Source of the DNA: CAWGAJ01 sp963820545
GTDB lineage: Bacteria; Planctomycetota; Planctomycetia; Pirellulales; Thermoguttaceae
Direction of reading: 5' to 3'
DNA: 64,000 bases
NCBI GenBank assembly: GCA_963820545.1
Contig: CAWGAJ010000001.1
Span: forward strand, 1,488,001-1,552,000
The translations under genes were made by a program, and so were the position numbers. Shown here in pieces: positions 18,689-27,578 of the stretch. The notes beneath the pieces were generated by a model. It saw only the letters and a program-made list of their open reading frames with translations, had not been told where the DNA came from and ran no database searches. The first letter of the stretch is position 1. Each line of letters opens with the position of its first letter.

Positions 18689-20371
18689 ATGGATGATATT
18701 TCGACGAACGCATCCGCGGCAAGGTCGCCGGAAGCTACCCCGGCGGCGCCCGCCACGCAGGCTTCAGCGCGGGGCAAACAAGGGGAATTGAAAAAATGGG
18801 CGCCGCGAAAATTGTCGGCCCTGGCGGAGTTGGACGTGCTGATTCGCGCCCGTTATCCAATTATTTACGTGGTCACATGGGAAGAGGAGCGGGTGGAGCG
18901 CTATCTGCGGGAGATCGCGGCGAATCGCAAAAAAGGCCTTTTCGTCTGGACGGTGACGCAGGGGATCATCAAATCGGGCGCCGAATCGCAACGCGCAAAA
19001 CTAGGCGGCAGCAACACCACCGATCCGATTAACGCCTTGGACGCGGTGATTCAGCACGTGGAACCCGCCATTTACTTGTTCAAGGACTTCCATCGCTTCA
19101 CGATAGAAGACCGGGGCAATATCGCCGTGATCCGCCGACTGCGCGATCTGGCCCAACAACTCCGCGACTCTTATAAAACGCTAGTCATCGTGGCCCCTTC
19201 CATGCGCATTTCGCCCGATTTGGCCAAGGACGTAACCGTGCTGGAATTCGCTTTGCCCGGTCCCGAGGATTTTGGCATACTATTGGACCGGATTATCGCC
19301 GACGTGCGCGGGAAACCAAACGTGAAAATCGAATTGAATCCCGAGTCGCGGGAGCGCTTGCTCCATGCCGCCCGGGGCTTGACCCTCAAGGAAGCGGAAA
19401 ACGTCTTCGCCAAAACGCTGGTCTTGGAAGGGCGCCTGAGCGGCGACGACATTTCCGTCATTTTCAGTGAAAAGCAACAGATCATCAAAAAGAGCGGCTT
19501 GCTGGAGTATTACGAAGCCAGGGAGGACTTCAGCCACGTGGCGGGACTGGACAATCTGAAGGATTGGCTGCAAAAGAGGCAGATCGCCTTTACCGAGCGG
19601 GCCTCGACGTTCGGCGTTCCCCCGCCCCGGGGCGTGATGCTCTTGGGTGTGCAAGGCTGCGGCAAGAGTCTTTGCGCCAAGGCGGTTTCCAGTCTGTGGA
19701 ATTTACCTCTCTTGCGCTTCGACATCGGGCAGATGTTCTCCAGCCTGGTGGGCTCGAGTGAAGAGAACATTCGCCGGGCATTACTAACCGCGGAGAGCGT
19801 GGCCCCGGTGATTCTCTGGGTGGACGAGATCGACAAGGCCCTGGCCAGCGCCACGGGCTCGGCCTCCAGCGACGCCGGCACCGCGGCCCGCGTGTTCGGC
19901 ACGCTCTTGACCTGGCTTTCGGAAAAAACTTCCGAGGTCTTCGTGATCTGTACGGCCAACCAGATCAGTCATCTGCCCCCTGAACTTCTGCGTAAAGGCC
20001 GGCTGGACGAAATCTTTTTTGTGGACCTGCCCTCGGAAGCCGAACGCCAGGCAATCTTCGATATCCATCTGCGCAAGCGGGGCCGCGATCCGGCGAAATT
20101 CGACCTGGGAGCGCTCGCCAAACTGAGCGACGGTTTCAGCGGCGCCGAGATCGAGGAAGTGGTCATTTCCTCTTTGTTCGACGCCCTGAGCTGCGAAGAG
20201 GAATTAAGCACGACTTTAATCGGCAAGAACATCACCGAAACCGTGCCCCTTTCCCGCACCATGAACGAGGAGATGAACCGTTTGCGAAACTGGGCCGTCG
20301 GGCGTGCGCGGCCGGCTTCGGTGGTCCTCGAGCCACGCCGCGACGATACCCGACGCAAAATCGAACTATGA
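18689..20371 (+). CDS. AAA+ ATPase of Ycf46 type
   Basis: The 560-residue protein has an N-terminal region of about 250 residues (ALAELDVLIRARYPIIYVVTWEEERVERYL) typical of the Ycf46 group, then an AAA module: Walker A GVQGCGKSLCAKAV (about residue 319), Walker B VILWVDEIDKAL (about 373), and an arginine-finger region ELLRKGRLDEIFFVDLP. The C-terminal helical lid ends SGAEIEEVVISSLFDAL. In cyanobacteria and plastids this protein is linked to DUF1257 (Ycf35) and DUF2997 genes, exactly as here. Its role is not established; an ATP-driven remodelling function is inferred. Acidic, Ala/Pro-rich N-terminal leader. Confidence 0.88.
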   Translation: MDDISTNASAARSPEATPAAPATQASARGKQGELKKWAPRKLSALAELDVLIRARYPIIYVVTWEEERVERYLREIAANRKKGLFVWTVTQGIIKSGAESQRAKLGGSNTTDPINALDAVIQHVEPAIYLFKDFHRFTIEDRGNIAVIRRLRDLAQQLRDSYKTLVIVAPSMRISPDLAKDVTVLEFALPGPEDFGILLDRIIADVRGKPNVKIELNPESRERLLHAARGLTLKEAENVFAKTLVLEGRLSGDDISVIFSEKQQIIKKSGLLEYYEAREDFSHVAGLDNLKDWLQKRQIAFTERASTFGVPPPRGVMLLGVQGCGKSLCAKAVSSLWNLPLLRFDIGQMFSSLVGSSEENIRRALLTAESVAPVILWVDEIDKALASATGSASSDAGTAARVFGTLLTWLSEKTSEVFVICTANQISHLPPELLRKGRLDEIFFVDLPSEAERQAIFDIHLRKRGRDPAKFDLGALAKLSDGFSGAEIEEVVISSLFDALSCEEELSTTLIGKNITETVPLSRTMNEEMNRLRNWAVGRARPASVVLEPRRDDTRRKIEL

Positions 20372-20464
20372 ATCTAATAATTCACTGCTTGCAAAGCAAG
20401 CAGTGGCACACCGATGTAAACTTTGTGGAGCAAATCGAAAAAAATTAAATAAGGAGGAAAAATT

Positions 20465-20920
20465 ATGAGTGCGATAATTGTATTGGCTCCGCTAATAATT
20501 GGGAATTGGGCGCTGATCTCGGCTGCCATTACAGCCGCCGTGGGCACATTGGGTTATGCCGCGGCGAGATCCGAGACCCACGCCCATGAAGAGACGGAAA
20601 CGACAAATCGCGAAGAGATTGTCCTGGACAACACGGATATTCTCGCCAGCCGGACGGGCGTGGAAGAGAAAATCACCGTGCAGCGAGAGGGCATCAACGC
20701 CACTTTCTCCCGCGACGCCAGGGGAAATCTGAAAGTCTGTTTGGAAGGCCCCTACACCAAGTCGGAATTGCGGCGGATCGGGCAGGAATTGATCGACCGC
20801 GTGACGCAGCAATATGTCTATAATCGCATCGTCACGGAATTAAAAAAGCGCAAGATGTCGATCGTAAGCGAAGAAGTAGCCGAAGACCGCACGGTGAAAA
20901 TCCACGTGCGCAACTGGTAA
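20465..20920 (+). CDS. DUF1257 (Ycf35-like) protein with N-terminal membrane segment
   Basis: The first 35 residues are hydrophobic (IIVLAPLIIGNWALISAAITAAVGTLGYAAA), probably one membrane helix. The rest fits DUF1257: EIVLDNTDIL, then VTQQYVYNRIVTELKKRKM and KIHVRNW, similar to Ycf35 of plastids and cyanobacteria. It has a strong AAGGAGG site 7 bases before the ATG. It follows the AAA ATPase by 93 bases and precedes DUF2997. Normal family members are cytosolic, so the membrane helix is unusual and suggests membrane tethering of the complex. Confidence 0.8.
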   Translation: MSAIIVLAPLIIGNWALISAAITAAVGTLGYAAARSETHAHEETETTNREEIVLDNTDILASRTGVEEKITVQREGINATFSRDARGNLKVCLEGPYTKSELRRIGQELIDRVTQQYVYNRIVTELKKRKMSIVSEEVAEDRTVKIHVRNW

Positions 20921-20941
20921 TCCCTTAAGAAAGAAAATCTC

Positions 20942-21155
20942 ATGGCTAAAGAAGAAATCGAAATTGAAATCAGCGCCTCGGGCAAAGTCACGGCCCGGCC
21001 CATCGGTTTTAAGGGGCACAAATGCCTCGATGTCGCCGATCTGCTGGCGCAGGATCGTGGGCAAAGTAGAATCGCGCACGCTCACCAGCGAGTATTATGA
21101 AGTCGAAGAACATGCCTGCGAGCAGGTCGAGGTGCATAATAAACGCAAAACATAA
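20942..21155 (+). CDS. DUF2997 protein (one-base insertion here)
   Basis: The frame from ATG 20942 begins MAKEEIEIEISASGKVTARPIGFKGHKCLDVADLLAQ, the DUF2997 opening, then runs out of family at 21051. The expected end, IVGKVESRTLTSEYYEVEEHACEQ to TAA 21155, is in the next frame. One extra G in CAG-GATC explains both, giving a 70-residue protein. It lies between DUF1257 and the zinc-ribbon genes, which matches the known trio. As with other breaks in this window, a sequencing error is more likely than a mutation. Confidence 0.75.
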
Positions 21156-21184
21156 TGCAAGACGCTCGTTAAGGAGCGGCGATC

Positions 21185-22210
21185 ATGCAATGTGCAAGCT
21201 GCCATTTTGAAAATATGCCCGGCGTGAATGTCTGCGGCCAATGCGGGGCCAACATGCAACTGGGCGCAGCGGCGATCGACATTAATCCACCCAGGGCCGG
21301 AGCATGGAAAAAACATCTGCGCATTTGGCTGCCCTTGCGCGGAATTTTATACGGATGGAAAAATTATTTTATTTCCCTTTCGACTGAATTTGTGCCACGC
21401 TTTATACCCGAGTGCTCTAGCCTACCGATTCTGCTGAGGATGATAGTTCCCGGTTGGCCGCAAATGGCGATGGAGCGTCGCACACTTGGCCGCACCATGC
21501 TGGGACTCTATCTATGCATGTTATTGTTAACATTGTTGTTCTTTGGGAGCGGGCCCGGCGGCATTTTCTTTGGTCTAGCAATTGCAATTCATGCATCGAG
21601 CATTATTGACGTTGTCTGGTGTGGAATGCGCAATTACAGGCAGCGGGTTTTGCCAGCCTTCTTTTGTATGATCGCGGTGGGCGCGCTCTGTTATTTCCCG
21701 GTTATCGCCGGCATTAACCAGATTATTGTCCCCAGGAACATCCTCGCCAACTATGGACAGTTTCAACAGGGCGACGTTTTTATTTACAGTCCGGCTTCTT
21801 ATTGGCGGCGCGAGCCGGCCGTGGGTGATGTGGTGTTCTACAATATTGAGCCCTTGGGTTACGCGCTGGGAGGAGGAAGGGCTCATATAGAATACCGAAT
21901 TGAAGGGGGGGAATCGATTGATCGGATCATTGCCCGGGAAGGGCAAACAGTAGAGTGGAAAAATCAACAACTGCGTGTTAATGGCCAATCCTCCCAGTGG
22001 CAACCGATTAATCCCATTAATGTTATTACAAACTTGAAATTAATCGTGCCGGCAGGTTATTATTTCATTTTGCCGAGTACGCAGCCAATTATTCAGCCCA
22101 ATTTGCCCGAAGGCGTCTTTCAGCGGATCTGCCTTGTGCCGCGACATAGCATCCTAGGACGAGTGATCGTAAGAAACTTTCCCTTTACGCGCTGGTGGTG
22201 GATTCGCTAA
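21185..22210 (+). CDS. Zinc-ribbon membrane protein with catalytically altered S26-like domain (copy 1)
   Basis: Residues 1-30 are a zinc ribbon (MQCASCHFENMPGVNVCGQCGANM; two CxxC). A middle region of about 120 residues has several membrane helices. The C-terminus resembles signal peptidase I: QGDVFIYSPASYWRREPAVGDVVFYN, then IDRIIAREGQTVEWKNQQLRVNGQ. In real peptidases these blocks hold the Ser and Lys; here the SM-P and K-R-V positions read otherwise (YSPAS; IDR), and the GDN block becomes LPS. So it probably binds but does not cut. It has a tandem copy 87 bases downstream. Confidence 0.8.
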   Translation: MQCASCHFENMPGVNVCGQCGANMQLGAAAIDINPPRAGAWKKHLRIWLPLRGILYGWKNYFISLSTEFVPRFIPECSSLPILLRMIVPGWPQMAMERRTLGRTMLGLYLCMLLLTLLFFGSGPGGIFFGLAIAIHASSIIDVVWCGMRNYRQRVLPAFFCMIAVGALCYFPVIAGINQIIVPRNILANYGQFQQGDVFIYSPASYWRREPAVGDVVFYNIEPLGYALGGGRAHIEYRIEGGESIDRIIAREGQTVEWKNQQLRVNGQSSQWQPINPINVITNLKLIVPAGYYFILPSTQPIIQPNLPEGVFQRICLVPRHSILGRVIVRNFPFTRWWWIR

Positions 22211-22297
22211 AGGAGGCCGGCGCGTATTCGAGACGGCATTAGTTTTCAAGGTGGCATAGGCAAGCATTTAGAAAATTGTTTTTGTGGAGCGGCGATC

Positions 22298-23335
22298 ATG
22301 CAATGTGCAAGCTGCCATTTCGAAAACATGCCCGGCGTGACCGCCTGCGGCCAGTGCGGGGCTAATATGCAACTGGGCGCAGCGGCGATCGACATTAATC
22401 CGCCGCGGGCCGGGGCATGGAAAAAACACCTGCGCCGTTGGCTGCCTTTCCGCGGAATTTCCTATCGCTTGGGAAATTATTTTGCTTCCCTCTCTTTTGA
22501 ATTGATACCGCGATTAAGACCAGATCAGCCTAGTCTTCCAATTTATCTGAGGATGATAGTACCGGGTTGGGCGCAAATGGCGGTTGGCCGCACCATGCTC
22601 GGCCGGGCCCTGCTGAGGTTCTATCTTGGCATGATATTGTTATCATTCTTGTTCTTTGGGAGCCTTCTCGGCGGCTTCTTCTTTGGTCTGGCTATTGCCA
22701 TTCATGCTTCGAGCATTGTGGACGTAGTCTGGTGGGGAATACGCAATCTCAGGAAACGGATTTTTACGGCCATCTTTTGTACGATAGCGGTGGGTGCGTT
22801 TTGTTATTATCCTATTATCACCGGCATCAGCCAGATTCTCGTTTCCCAAAACATGATCGTGAATTCCGGACCGTTTCAGAGCGGCGACGTCTTTATTTAC
22901 AGCCCGGCTTCCTATTGGTGGCGCGAACCGGCCGTGGGTGACGTGGTGGTCTACCGGACTGAAGAAGTGCAATTTCAAGCCAGGCGAATAAATACATTTC
23001 CCGGCTTATACCATCTAGGAGGCGTGGATTACCTTGACCGGATCATTGCCCGCGGCGGGCAAACAGTGCAGTGGGCAAATCAACAACTGCATGTCGATGG
23101 CCAACCCTCCCAATGGCAGCCCCTTAACCCAAATAGTATTAAAAACAACTTGAATATATCGGTGCCGGAAGGTTATTATTGCATAATGCCCAGTGTGCTA
23201 GCAGAAACTATAGATGCCGTAGGCGGAATCCCCACTGAAATATTAAAACGGATAAGTCTAGTACGCAGGGATAGGATTATTGGCCGAGTGATCGTGAGAA
23301 ACTACCCCTTTACTCGCTGGTGGTGGGTTCGCTGA
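22298..23335 (+). CDS. Zinc-ribbon membrane protein with catalytically altered S26-like domain (copy 2)
   Basis: It is a close tandem paralogue of the 21185 gene, near-identical over the first 60 residues and diverging in the middle. The same parts are present: CASCHFENMPGVTACGQCGANM zinc ribbon, membrane helices, and the S26-like C-terminus with DVFIYSPASYWWREPAVGDVVVYR and YLDRIIARGGQTVQWANQQLHVDGQ. Again the general-base lysine of signal peptidase is replaced by Asp (LDR). Both copies end in FTRWWWVR/IR, an aromatic C-terminus that is unusual and conserved between them. It belongs to the 17.5-24 kb block. Confidence 0.8.
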   Translation: MQCASCHFENMPGVTACGQCGANMQLGAAAIDINPPRAGAWKKHLRRWLPFRGISYRLGNYFASLSFELIPRLRPDQPSLPIYLRMIVPGWAQMAVGRTMLGRALLRFYLGMILLSFLFFGSLLGGFFFGLAIAIHASSIVDVVWWGIRNLRKRIFTAIFCTIAVGAFCYYPIITGISQILVSQNMIVNSGPFQSGDVFIYSPASYWWREPAVGDVVVYRTEEVQFQARRINTFPGLYHLGGVDYLDRIIARGGQTVQWANQQLHVDGQPSQWQPLNPNSIKNNLNISVPEGYYCIMPSVLAETIDAVGGIPTEILKRISLVRRDRIIGRVIVRNYPFTRWWWVR

Positions 23336-23349
23336 AGGAGTGTTGTAGA

Positions 23350-24171
23350 ATGCCGCGTTTCGATAAATTGGAATTCGACGACCAGCGCAAGCCTGCGGCG
23401 ACGCCTTTGCCAGAATCGTCGGTCCCGGAGCCCGGGGCCGAGGCGCCCGGCGCGGAATCCGCGGCCGAGGCTGCCGGCTTGGAGCCCGTGGATTGGCTGA
23501 AACGTGCGGAGGGGCAGCGGCGTTGCGGACACTATGAAACCGCCTTGCGATATTATTCGCGGGCCTTGCAAGAGGATCGATCGCTGGTCGAGGGTTGGGT
23601 GGGTCAAGCGCAAATGCTGATTTTGCTGGACGAATGCCCCGAGGCCGAACTTTGGGCCCGGAAAGCCCTGGAACTTTTTCCCGCCCAAGGCAACCTTTAT
23701 GCGGCCCGCGCACAGGCGCTAATGCGCATGGGCGATACGAAACGCGCCTTGGAAGCAAGCGACGGGGCCATGAAGCAGAAAGGTCAATCGGCCTATACGT
23801 GGATGGTGCGGGGCGAATTGATGGCGGCCACTAAACAAAATACCGATACCTCCTGCTTCGATAAAGCCTTGCAGTCCGATGGCGATTGGCTGGTGCATTT
23901 GGAAATCGCCCTGATTTATTTTTACTATGGCTCTTATATCAAGGCCCTGGCCAAAGCCCGCCGGGCCGTGGAACTGGCCTCCGGTGAATATTACCCTTGG
24001 TTTATCCAAGGATGCTGTGAAAAAATGATGGGAATGACCACGCAGGCGCGGCGGAGTTTTCGGAATTGTTTGGACATCTGCCCGAACAATAGCGAGGCTG
24101 AAGATATGCTCCGCGACTTGGAGCGAACGTGGTTTTTCCAGCGTTGGTGGAACCGTATTTGGAAACGATAG
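23350..24171 (+). CDS. TPR-repeat protein
   Basis: After a proline/alanine/glutamate-rich N-terminal segment (residues 15-45), at least four tetratricopeptide motifs follow: GHYETALRYYSRALQEDRS, ECPEAELWARKALELFPAQ, GDTKRALEASDGAM and SYIKALAKARRAVELASG. TPRs bind other proteins. The ATG at 23350 is chosen over an in-frame ATG at 23320 that lies inside the preceding gene. Like the S26-like genes it ends in aromatics and basic residues (RWWNRIWKR). It is eight bases upstream of the PilT-like gene, so the two are translated together. Confidence 0.85.
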   Translation: MPRFDKLEFDDQRKPAATPLPESSVPEPGAEAPGAESAAEAAGLEPVDWLKRAEGQRRCGHYETALRYYSRALQEDRSLVEGWVGQAQMLILLDECPEAELWARKALELFPAQGNLYAARAQALMRMGDTKRALEASDGAMKQKGQSAYTWMVRGELMAATKQNTDTSCFDKALQSDGDWLVHLEIALIYFYYGSYIKALAKARRAVELASGEYYPWFIQGCCEKMMGMTTQARRSFRNCLDICPNNSEAEDMLRDLERTWFFQRWWNRIWKR

Positions 24172-24179
24172 GCAAGGCC

Positions 24180-25295
24180 ATGAATTGGAAATTTGAAAGA
24201 ATAATGCGGAGTGCGCGAAAATTAAACGCCAGCGACGTGCATTTAACGCTGGGGGTGGCGCCGGTGGTGCGCATCAACGGCGAAATCCAGTTTATTCAGG
24301 GACCGCCCATGGACGAGCAGACCCTGAAGAACTTGATCGACGAAGTGCTGCTGCCCCAGCAACGCCAGACCTTTCAGGAGCAGTGGAAACTGTGTTTTTC
24401 CCGACACCTGGAAGGCGTGGGCCGATTCCGCGCAAGCGTTTATTATCATTCCGGCTGCCCGGAGATGGCCGTCCGCCTGTGCGAGACGGTAATTCGCACG
24501 GCCGGGGAACTCGGTTTGCCGCCGGTGATCGAGGAACTCACGCGGTTGCCCAACGGCTTGATCATCGTCACCGGACCAACGGGCGTGGGCAAGACCACGA
24601 CGCTCAACTACATGATCGACGTGATCAACCAATCGCGGCGGGCCAAGATCGTGACCATCGAAGACCCGGTGGAATTCGTGCATCAAAACTTCCGCAGCAT
24701 CATCATCCAGCAGGAAGTGCAGACCGACGTGAAATCCTTCCGCGAGGCGTTGGTCCATGTATTGCGGCAAGATCCCGACGTGATCGTGATCGGCGAAATG
24801 CGGGACCTGGAGACGATCGAAACCGCCTTGACCGCGGCGGAGACCGGCCACTTGGTGATGGCCACGCTCCACACGCCCGACACCATACAGACCATCCAGC
24901 GGGTTTACGCGGCGTTTCCGGCCGAACAGCAAAACTCCATCATCCTGCAACTGGCCAATAGCTTGCAAGCCGTGATCGCCCAAAAGCTCTTGTCCCGCGC
25001 CGACGGCAAGGGACGGGTTCTGGCCTGCGAAGTCCTGGTGGCCAACACCGCCGTGAGATCGCATATCCGCGAGCGCAAGGAACATCTCTGTTACAGCGAG
25101 TTGCAAACGGGCCGCAAACAGCAAATGCAAACCATGGACAGCGCTTTGTTGGAACTGTATCAACGCGGCGAGATCAGCTACGACGTGGGGCTCACAAATG
25201 CCCGGGACCCGGCCTATTTCCGCCAGCGCACGGGCGAGGTTGCGGAAGAAGAACTTGATCCGCTTGTGGAAGCGCGCTTGAAAAAAAGCGGGTAA
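24180..25295 (+). CDS. PilT-like secretion/retraction ATPase
   Basis: This 371-residue protein matches type IV pilus retraction ATPases. It has the N-terminal domain with NASDVHLTLG, Walker A TGPTGVGKTTTL (about residue 131), the Asp box VTIEDPVEF, Walker B IVIGEMRDLETIETALTAAETGHLV and the His box ATLHTPDT. A typical C-terminal AIRNLI element is not present, so it is PilT/PilU-like rather than canonical. No pilin or assembly genes surround it; the next gene is a DUF1559 pseudopilin-type protein. It could power a pilus elsewhere or belong to the upstream block. Confidence 0.88.
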   Translation: MNWKFERIMRSARKLNASDVHLTLGVAPVVRINGEIQFIQGPPMDEQTLKNLIDEVLLPQQRQTFQEQWKLCFSRHLEGVGRFRASVYYHSGCPEMAVRLCETVIRTAGELGLPPVIEELTRLPNGLIIVTGPTGVGKTTTLNYMIDVINQSRRAKIVTIEDPVEFVHQNFRSIIIQQEVQTDVKSFREALVHVLRQDPDVIVIGEMRDLETIETALTAAETGHLVMATLHTPDTIQTIQRVYAAFPAEQQNSIILQLANSLQAVIAQKLLSRADGKGRVLACEVLVANTAVRSHIRERKEHLCYSELQTGRKQQMQTMDSALLELYQRGEISYDVGLTNARDPAYFRQRTGEVAEEELDPLVEARLKKSG

Positions 25296-25371
25296 GGGAC
25301 CTTTAATAATCCAAAGTCTTGTGCCCAGGCTCCGCCTGGGAACAGATGCTGCTTGAGAAATGGGTAAAAAT

Positions 25372-26367
25372 ATGAGGGTCTTACAACGCACCGGATTCAC
25401 CCTTGTCGAATTGCTGGTGGTGATCGGGATTATCGGTATCTTAATCAGTTTGCTGTTGCCTGCCGTGCAAGCCGCCCGAGAGGCGGCCAGAAGACTGGAG
25501 TGTACAAACAAGCTTAAGCAAATCTCTCTGGCGGTGCTAAATCATGAAGGCTTGACGCATCGGTTTCCCACGGGCGGCTGGGGGTGGCGATGGGTAGGCG
25601 ATCCGGATCGCGGCACCGCGCAAAACCAGCCGGGCGGCTGGGCCTATAACATCTTGCCCTTTATGGAACAGACTGTCTTGCACAACCTGGGCTCGGGCTG
25701 GAAAGAAAGTGATAAGTACAACGCGGCCGCGGAAATGCTGGCCACGCCCTTGCCCGAATTCATCTGCTCCAGCCGCAGGAACGCGATGCTTTATCCTTAT
25801 CATTTGGGCTATAATCCCCAAACCTACAACGCGGTGAATACTCCCTTGGCCGCGCGCACCGACTATGCCATCAACCGAGGCGACTTCTACGTGGACGGCG
25901 GAGAGGGGCCGAGAAGTTATGATGACACCTCTTACATCTGGCCCGACACCACGCCCATCACGGGCATTTCCTTCATCCGCAGCATGATCCAAACAAGGGA
26001 CATCACCGACGGCCTGAGCAACACGTATCTGGCGGGAGAAAAATATCTCAATCCCCAGGACTACACCACCGGAAAAGATTACGGCGACGATTCCAGCCTC
26101 TACCAAGGCGACGACTACGACATCGCCCGGTATACCGCGCTTGTATATTATCAAGGCAATCAGATCATTACCGAAATGGTGCCGCCGGTGAAAGACATGC
26201 GCATGTATTCAGATTACTTTTGCTTCGGCAGCGCCCATCCGACCACGTGGCAGGTCTCGTTCTGCGATAGTTCGGTCCACTCCATAAGTTACGATATCGA
26301 CCCGGAACTGCACCGCCGACTGGGCAACCGTTGCGACGGGCAACTGGTAGATAAAAGCGGCCTGTAA
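25372..26367 (+). CDS. DUF1559 protein, type IV pilin-like N-terminus
   Basis: The N-terminus has a prepilin signal GFTLVELLVVIGIIGILISLLLPAVQAAREAARR, with glutamate five residues after the cleaved Gly. This is the hallmark of the abundant planctomycete DUF1559 family. The body (NKLKQISLAVLNHE... GWAYNILPFMEQ) and the C-terminal CFGSAHPTTWQVSFCDSSVHSIS fit the H-x9-DG element. In most members it reads DGS; here the Asp-Gly has become Cys-Asp. ATG 25372 (M of MRVLQRTG) is preferred over 25360. Function: exported, possibly a pseudopilin-like structural protein. Confidence 0.9.
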   Translation: MRVLQRTGFTLVELLVVIGIIGILISLLLPAVQAAREAARRLECTNKLKQISLAVLNHEGLTHRFPTGGWGWRWVGDPDRGTAQNQPGGWAYNILPFMEQTVLHNLGSGWKESDKYNAAAEMLATPLPEFICSSRRNAMLYPYHLGYNPQTYNAVNTPLAARTDYAINRGDFYVDGGEGPRSYDDTSYIWPDTTPITGISFIRSMIQTRDITDGLSNTYLAGEKYLNPQDYTTGKDYGDDSSLYQGDDYDIARYTALVYYQGNQIITEMVPPVKDMRMYSDYFCFGSAHPTTWQVSFCDSSVHSISYDIDPELHRRLGNRCDGQLVDKSGL

Positions 26368-26450
26368 ATTATGAGGGGATAGGGAATCGGGGATAGGAAA
26401 TAGGGAAGGAAGTCTTCGTTTGAGGTTTGATTGCGTTTTGCGCATGTTTC

Positions 26451-26513
26451 AGAGCCGGGCCGTGTCGGCCCGGTGAAACTATAAATCAGCCGGACTGACA
26501 CAGTCCGGCTCTG
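26451..26513. repeat. Further copy of the transposase-linked palindromes
   Basis: AGAGCCGGGCCGTGTCGGCCCGG is followed 20 bases later by CAGCCGGACTGACACAGTCCGG, the inverted partner of the units flanking the transposase at 9.2-9.8 kb. This suggests spread of the element family across the chromosome. Confidence 0.75.
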
Positions 26514-26579
26514 CTCTTTGGATGCGGCCCAAGGCCGCGCTATTCAGTCATCAGCAGCCCATGTAACGGCGAAGAATCC

Positions 26580-27356
26580 ATGCCATTTGAATTTGACGGC
26601 AAGCAATACGCCGCAGTGTCGAGGCATCAGAAAGAATGGGGGGCGAAACTCGTTGCCGCGTTCCAGTTCCACGGCCACGAGCAGATCCTCGACCTGGGCT
26701 GCGGCGACGGTGTTTTAACCAGACAATTGGCCGAACTTGTTCCGCAGGGCCGGGTGGTCGGCGTCGATGCCTCGCAAGGCATGATTGACCAGGCCCGAAC
26801 CCATCGGCAGAGAAACCTGGCCTTCGTGTTGATGGACATCAATCACTGGGATCTCGATGATTGCTTTGATGTGATTTTCTCGAACGCTACGCTCCACTGG
26901 ATTTTAGATCATCATCGTTTGCTGGCCGATGTCTACAAGCATCTGCAGCCATCGGGCATTGCCCGGTTCAGTTTTGCCGGACAAGGAAACTGCTCGAATC
27001 TGATCAGGATCTTAAAAGAGGTGATGAGCAAAGATCAGTACGATGCTTATTTTGAAAACTTTACTTGGCCGTGGTTCATGCCCGGTGTGGATGAGTATAA
27101 AAAACTTTTAGGGCAATTCTCCTTCCAGAAAACAAACGTCTGGCTGGAAAATGCCGACAGAAAGTTTCCTGCTGCAAATGAACTCGTTGGATGGATAGAC
27201 CAACCAAGCCTGGTACCCTTCTTGAAACAAATTGAAGGTCCCGACAAAGAGAACTTCCGGGACGCCGTGGTGACAAAGATGCTCAGCGAAACTGCTCAAG
27301 ACGAGGGAACGTACTTCGAGACATTTCGCAGGCTCAACGTACTTGCCGGAAAATAG
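26580..27356 (+). CDS. SAM-dependent methyltransferase, trans-aconitate 2-methyltransferase-like
   Basis: A Rossmann-type class I methyltransferase: motif I ILDLGCGDGVLTRQLAELV (about residue 40), motif II VVGVDASQGMIDQAR, motif III FVLMDINHWDLDDCFDVIFSNATLHWILDH. The overall pattern (YAAVSRHQKEWGAKLV, LHWILDHH, WLENADRKFPAANELVGWI) fits the Tam-like/ubiquinone-related group. The 3' end is duplicated as a 100-bp direct repeat just downstream. No operon partners are apparent. Substrate not known. Confidence 0.88.
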   Translation: MPFEFDGKQYAAVSRHQKEWGAKLVAAFQFHGHEQILDLGCGDGVLTRQLAELVPQGRVVGVDASQGMIDQARTHRQRNLAFVLMDINHWDLDDCFDVIFSNATLHWILDHHRLLADVYKHLQPSGIARFSFAGQGNCSNLIRILKEVMSKDQYDAYFENFTWPWFMPGVDEYKKLLGQFSFQKTNVWLENADRKFPAANELVGWIDQPSLVPFLKQIEGPDKENFRDAVVTKMLSETAQDEGTYFETFRRLNVLAGK

Positions 27357-27479
27357 GGGACGGGATTAGTGAATAGTGTCAGTGTCAGGTACGGGGTACC
27401 TGACCTACTGCTACTTCGAGACATTTCGCAGGCTCAACGTGCTTGCCGGAAAATAGGGAACGGGATTAGTGGGTAGTGG
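27312..27479. repeat. 100-bp tandem duplication of methyltransferase 3' end
   Basis: Bases 27312-27379 (last coding bases and just past the stop) recur at 27412-27479 with about four mismatches, offset exactly 100. Between them is a perfect 9-bp stem hairpin (GTCAGGTAC/GTACCTGAC, 27384-27404). Confidence 0.9.
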
Positions 27480-27578
27480 ACGGTGGGCGGTGGACAGTGC
27501 GAAACCGCAAGCGGTTTCTTTGAGTTTACAGTTTACATTTCTGCGTTTTTTTATTCATCCCTCATCCCTCATCCTTTT

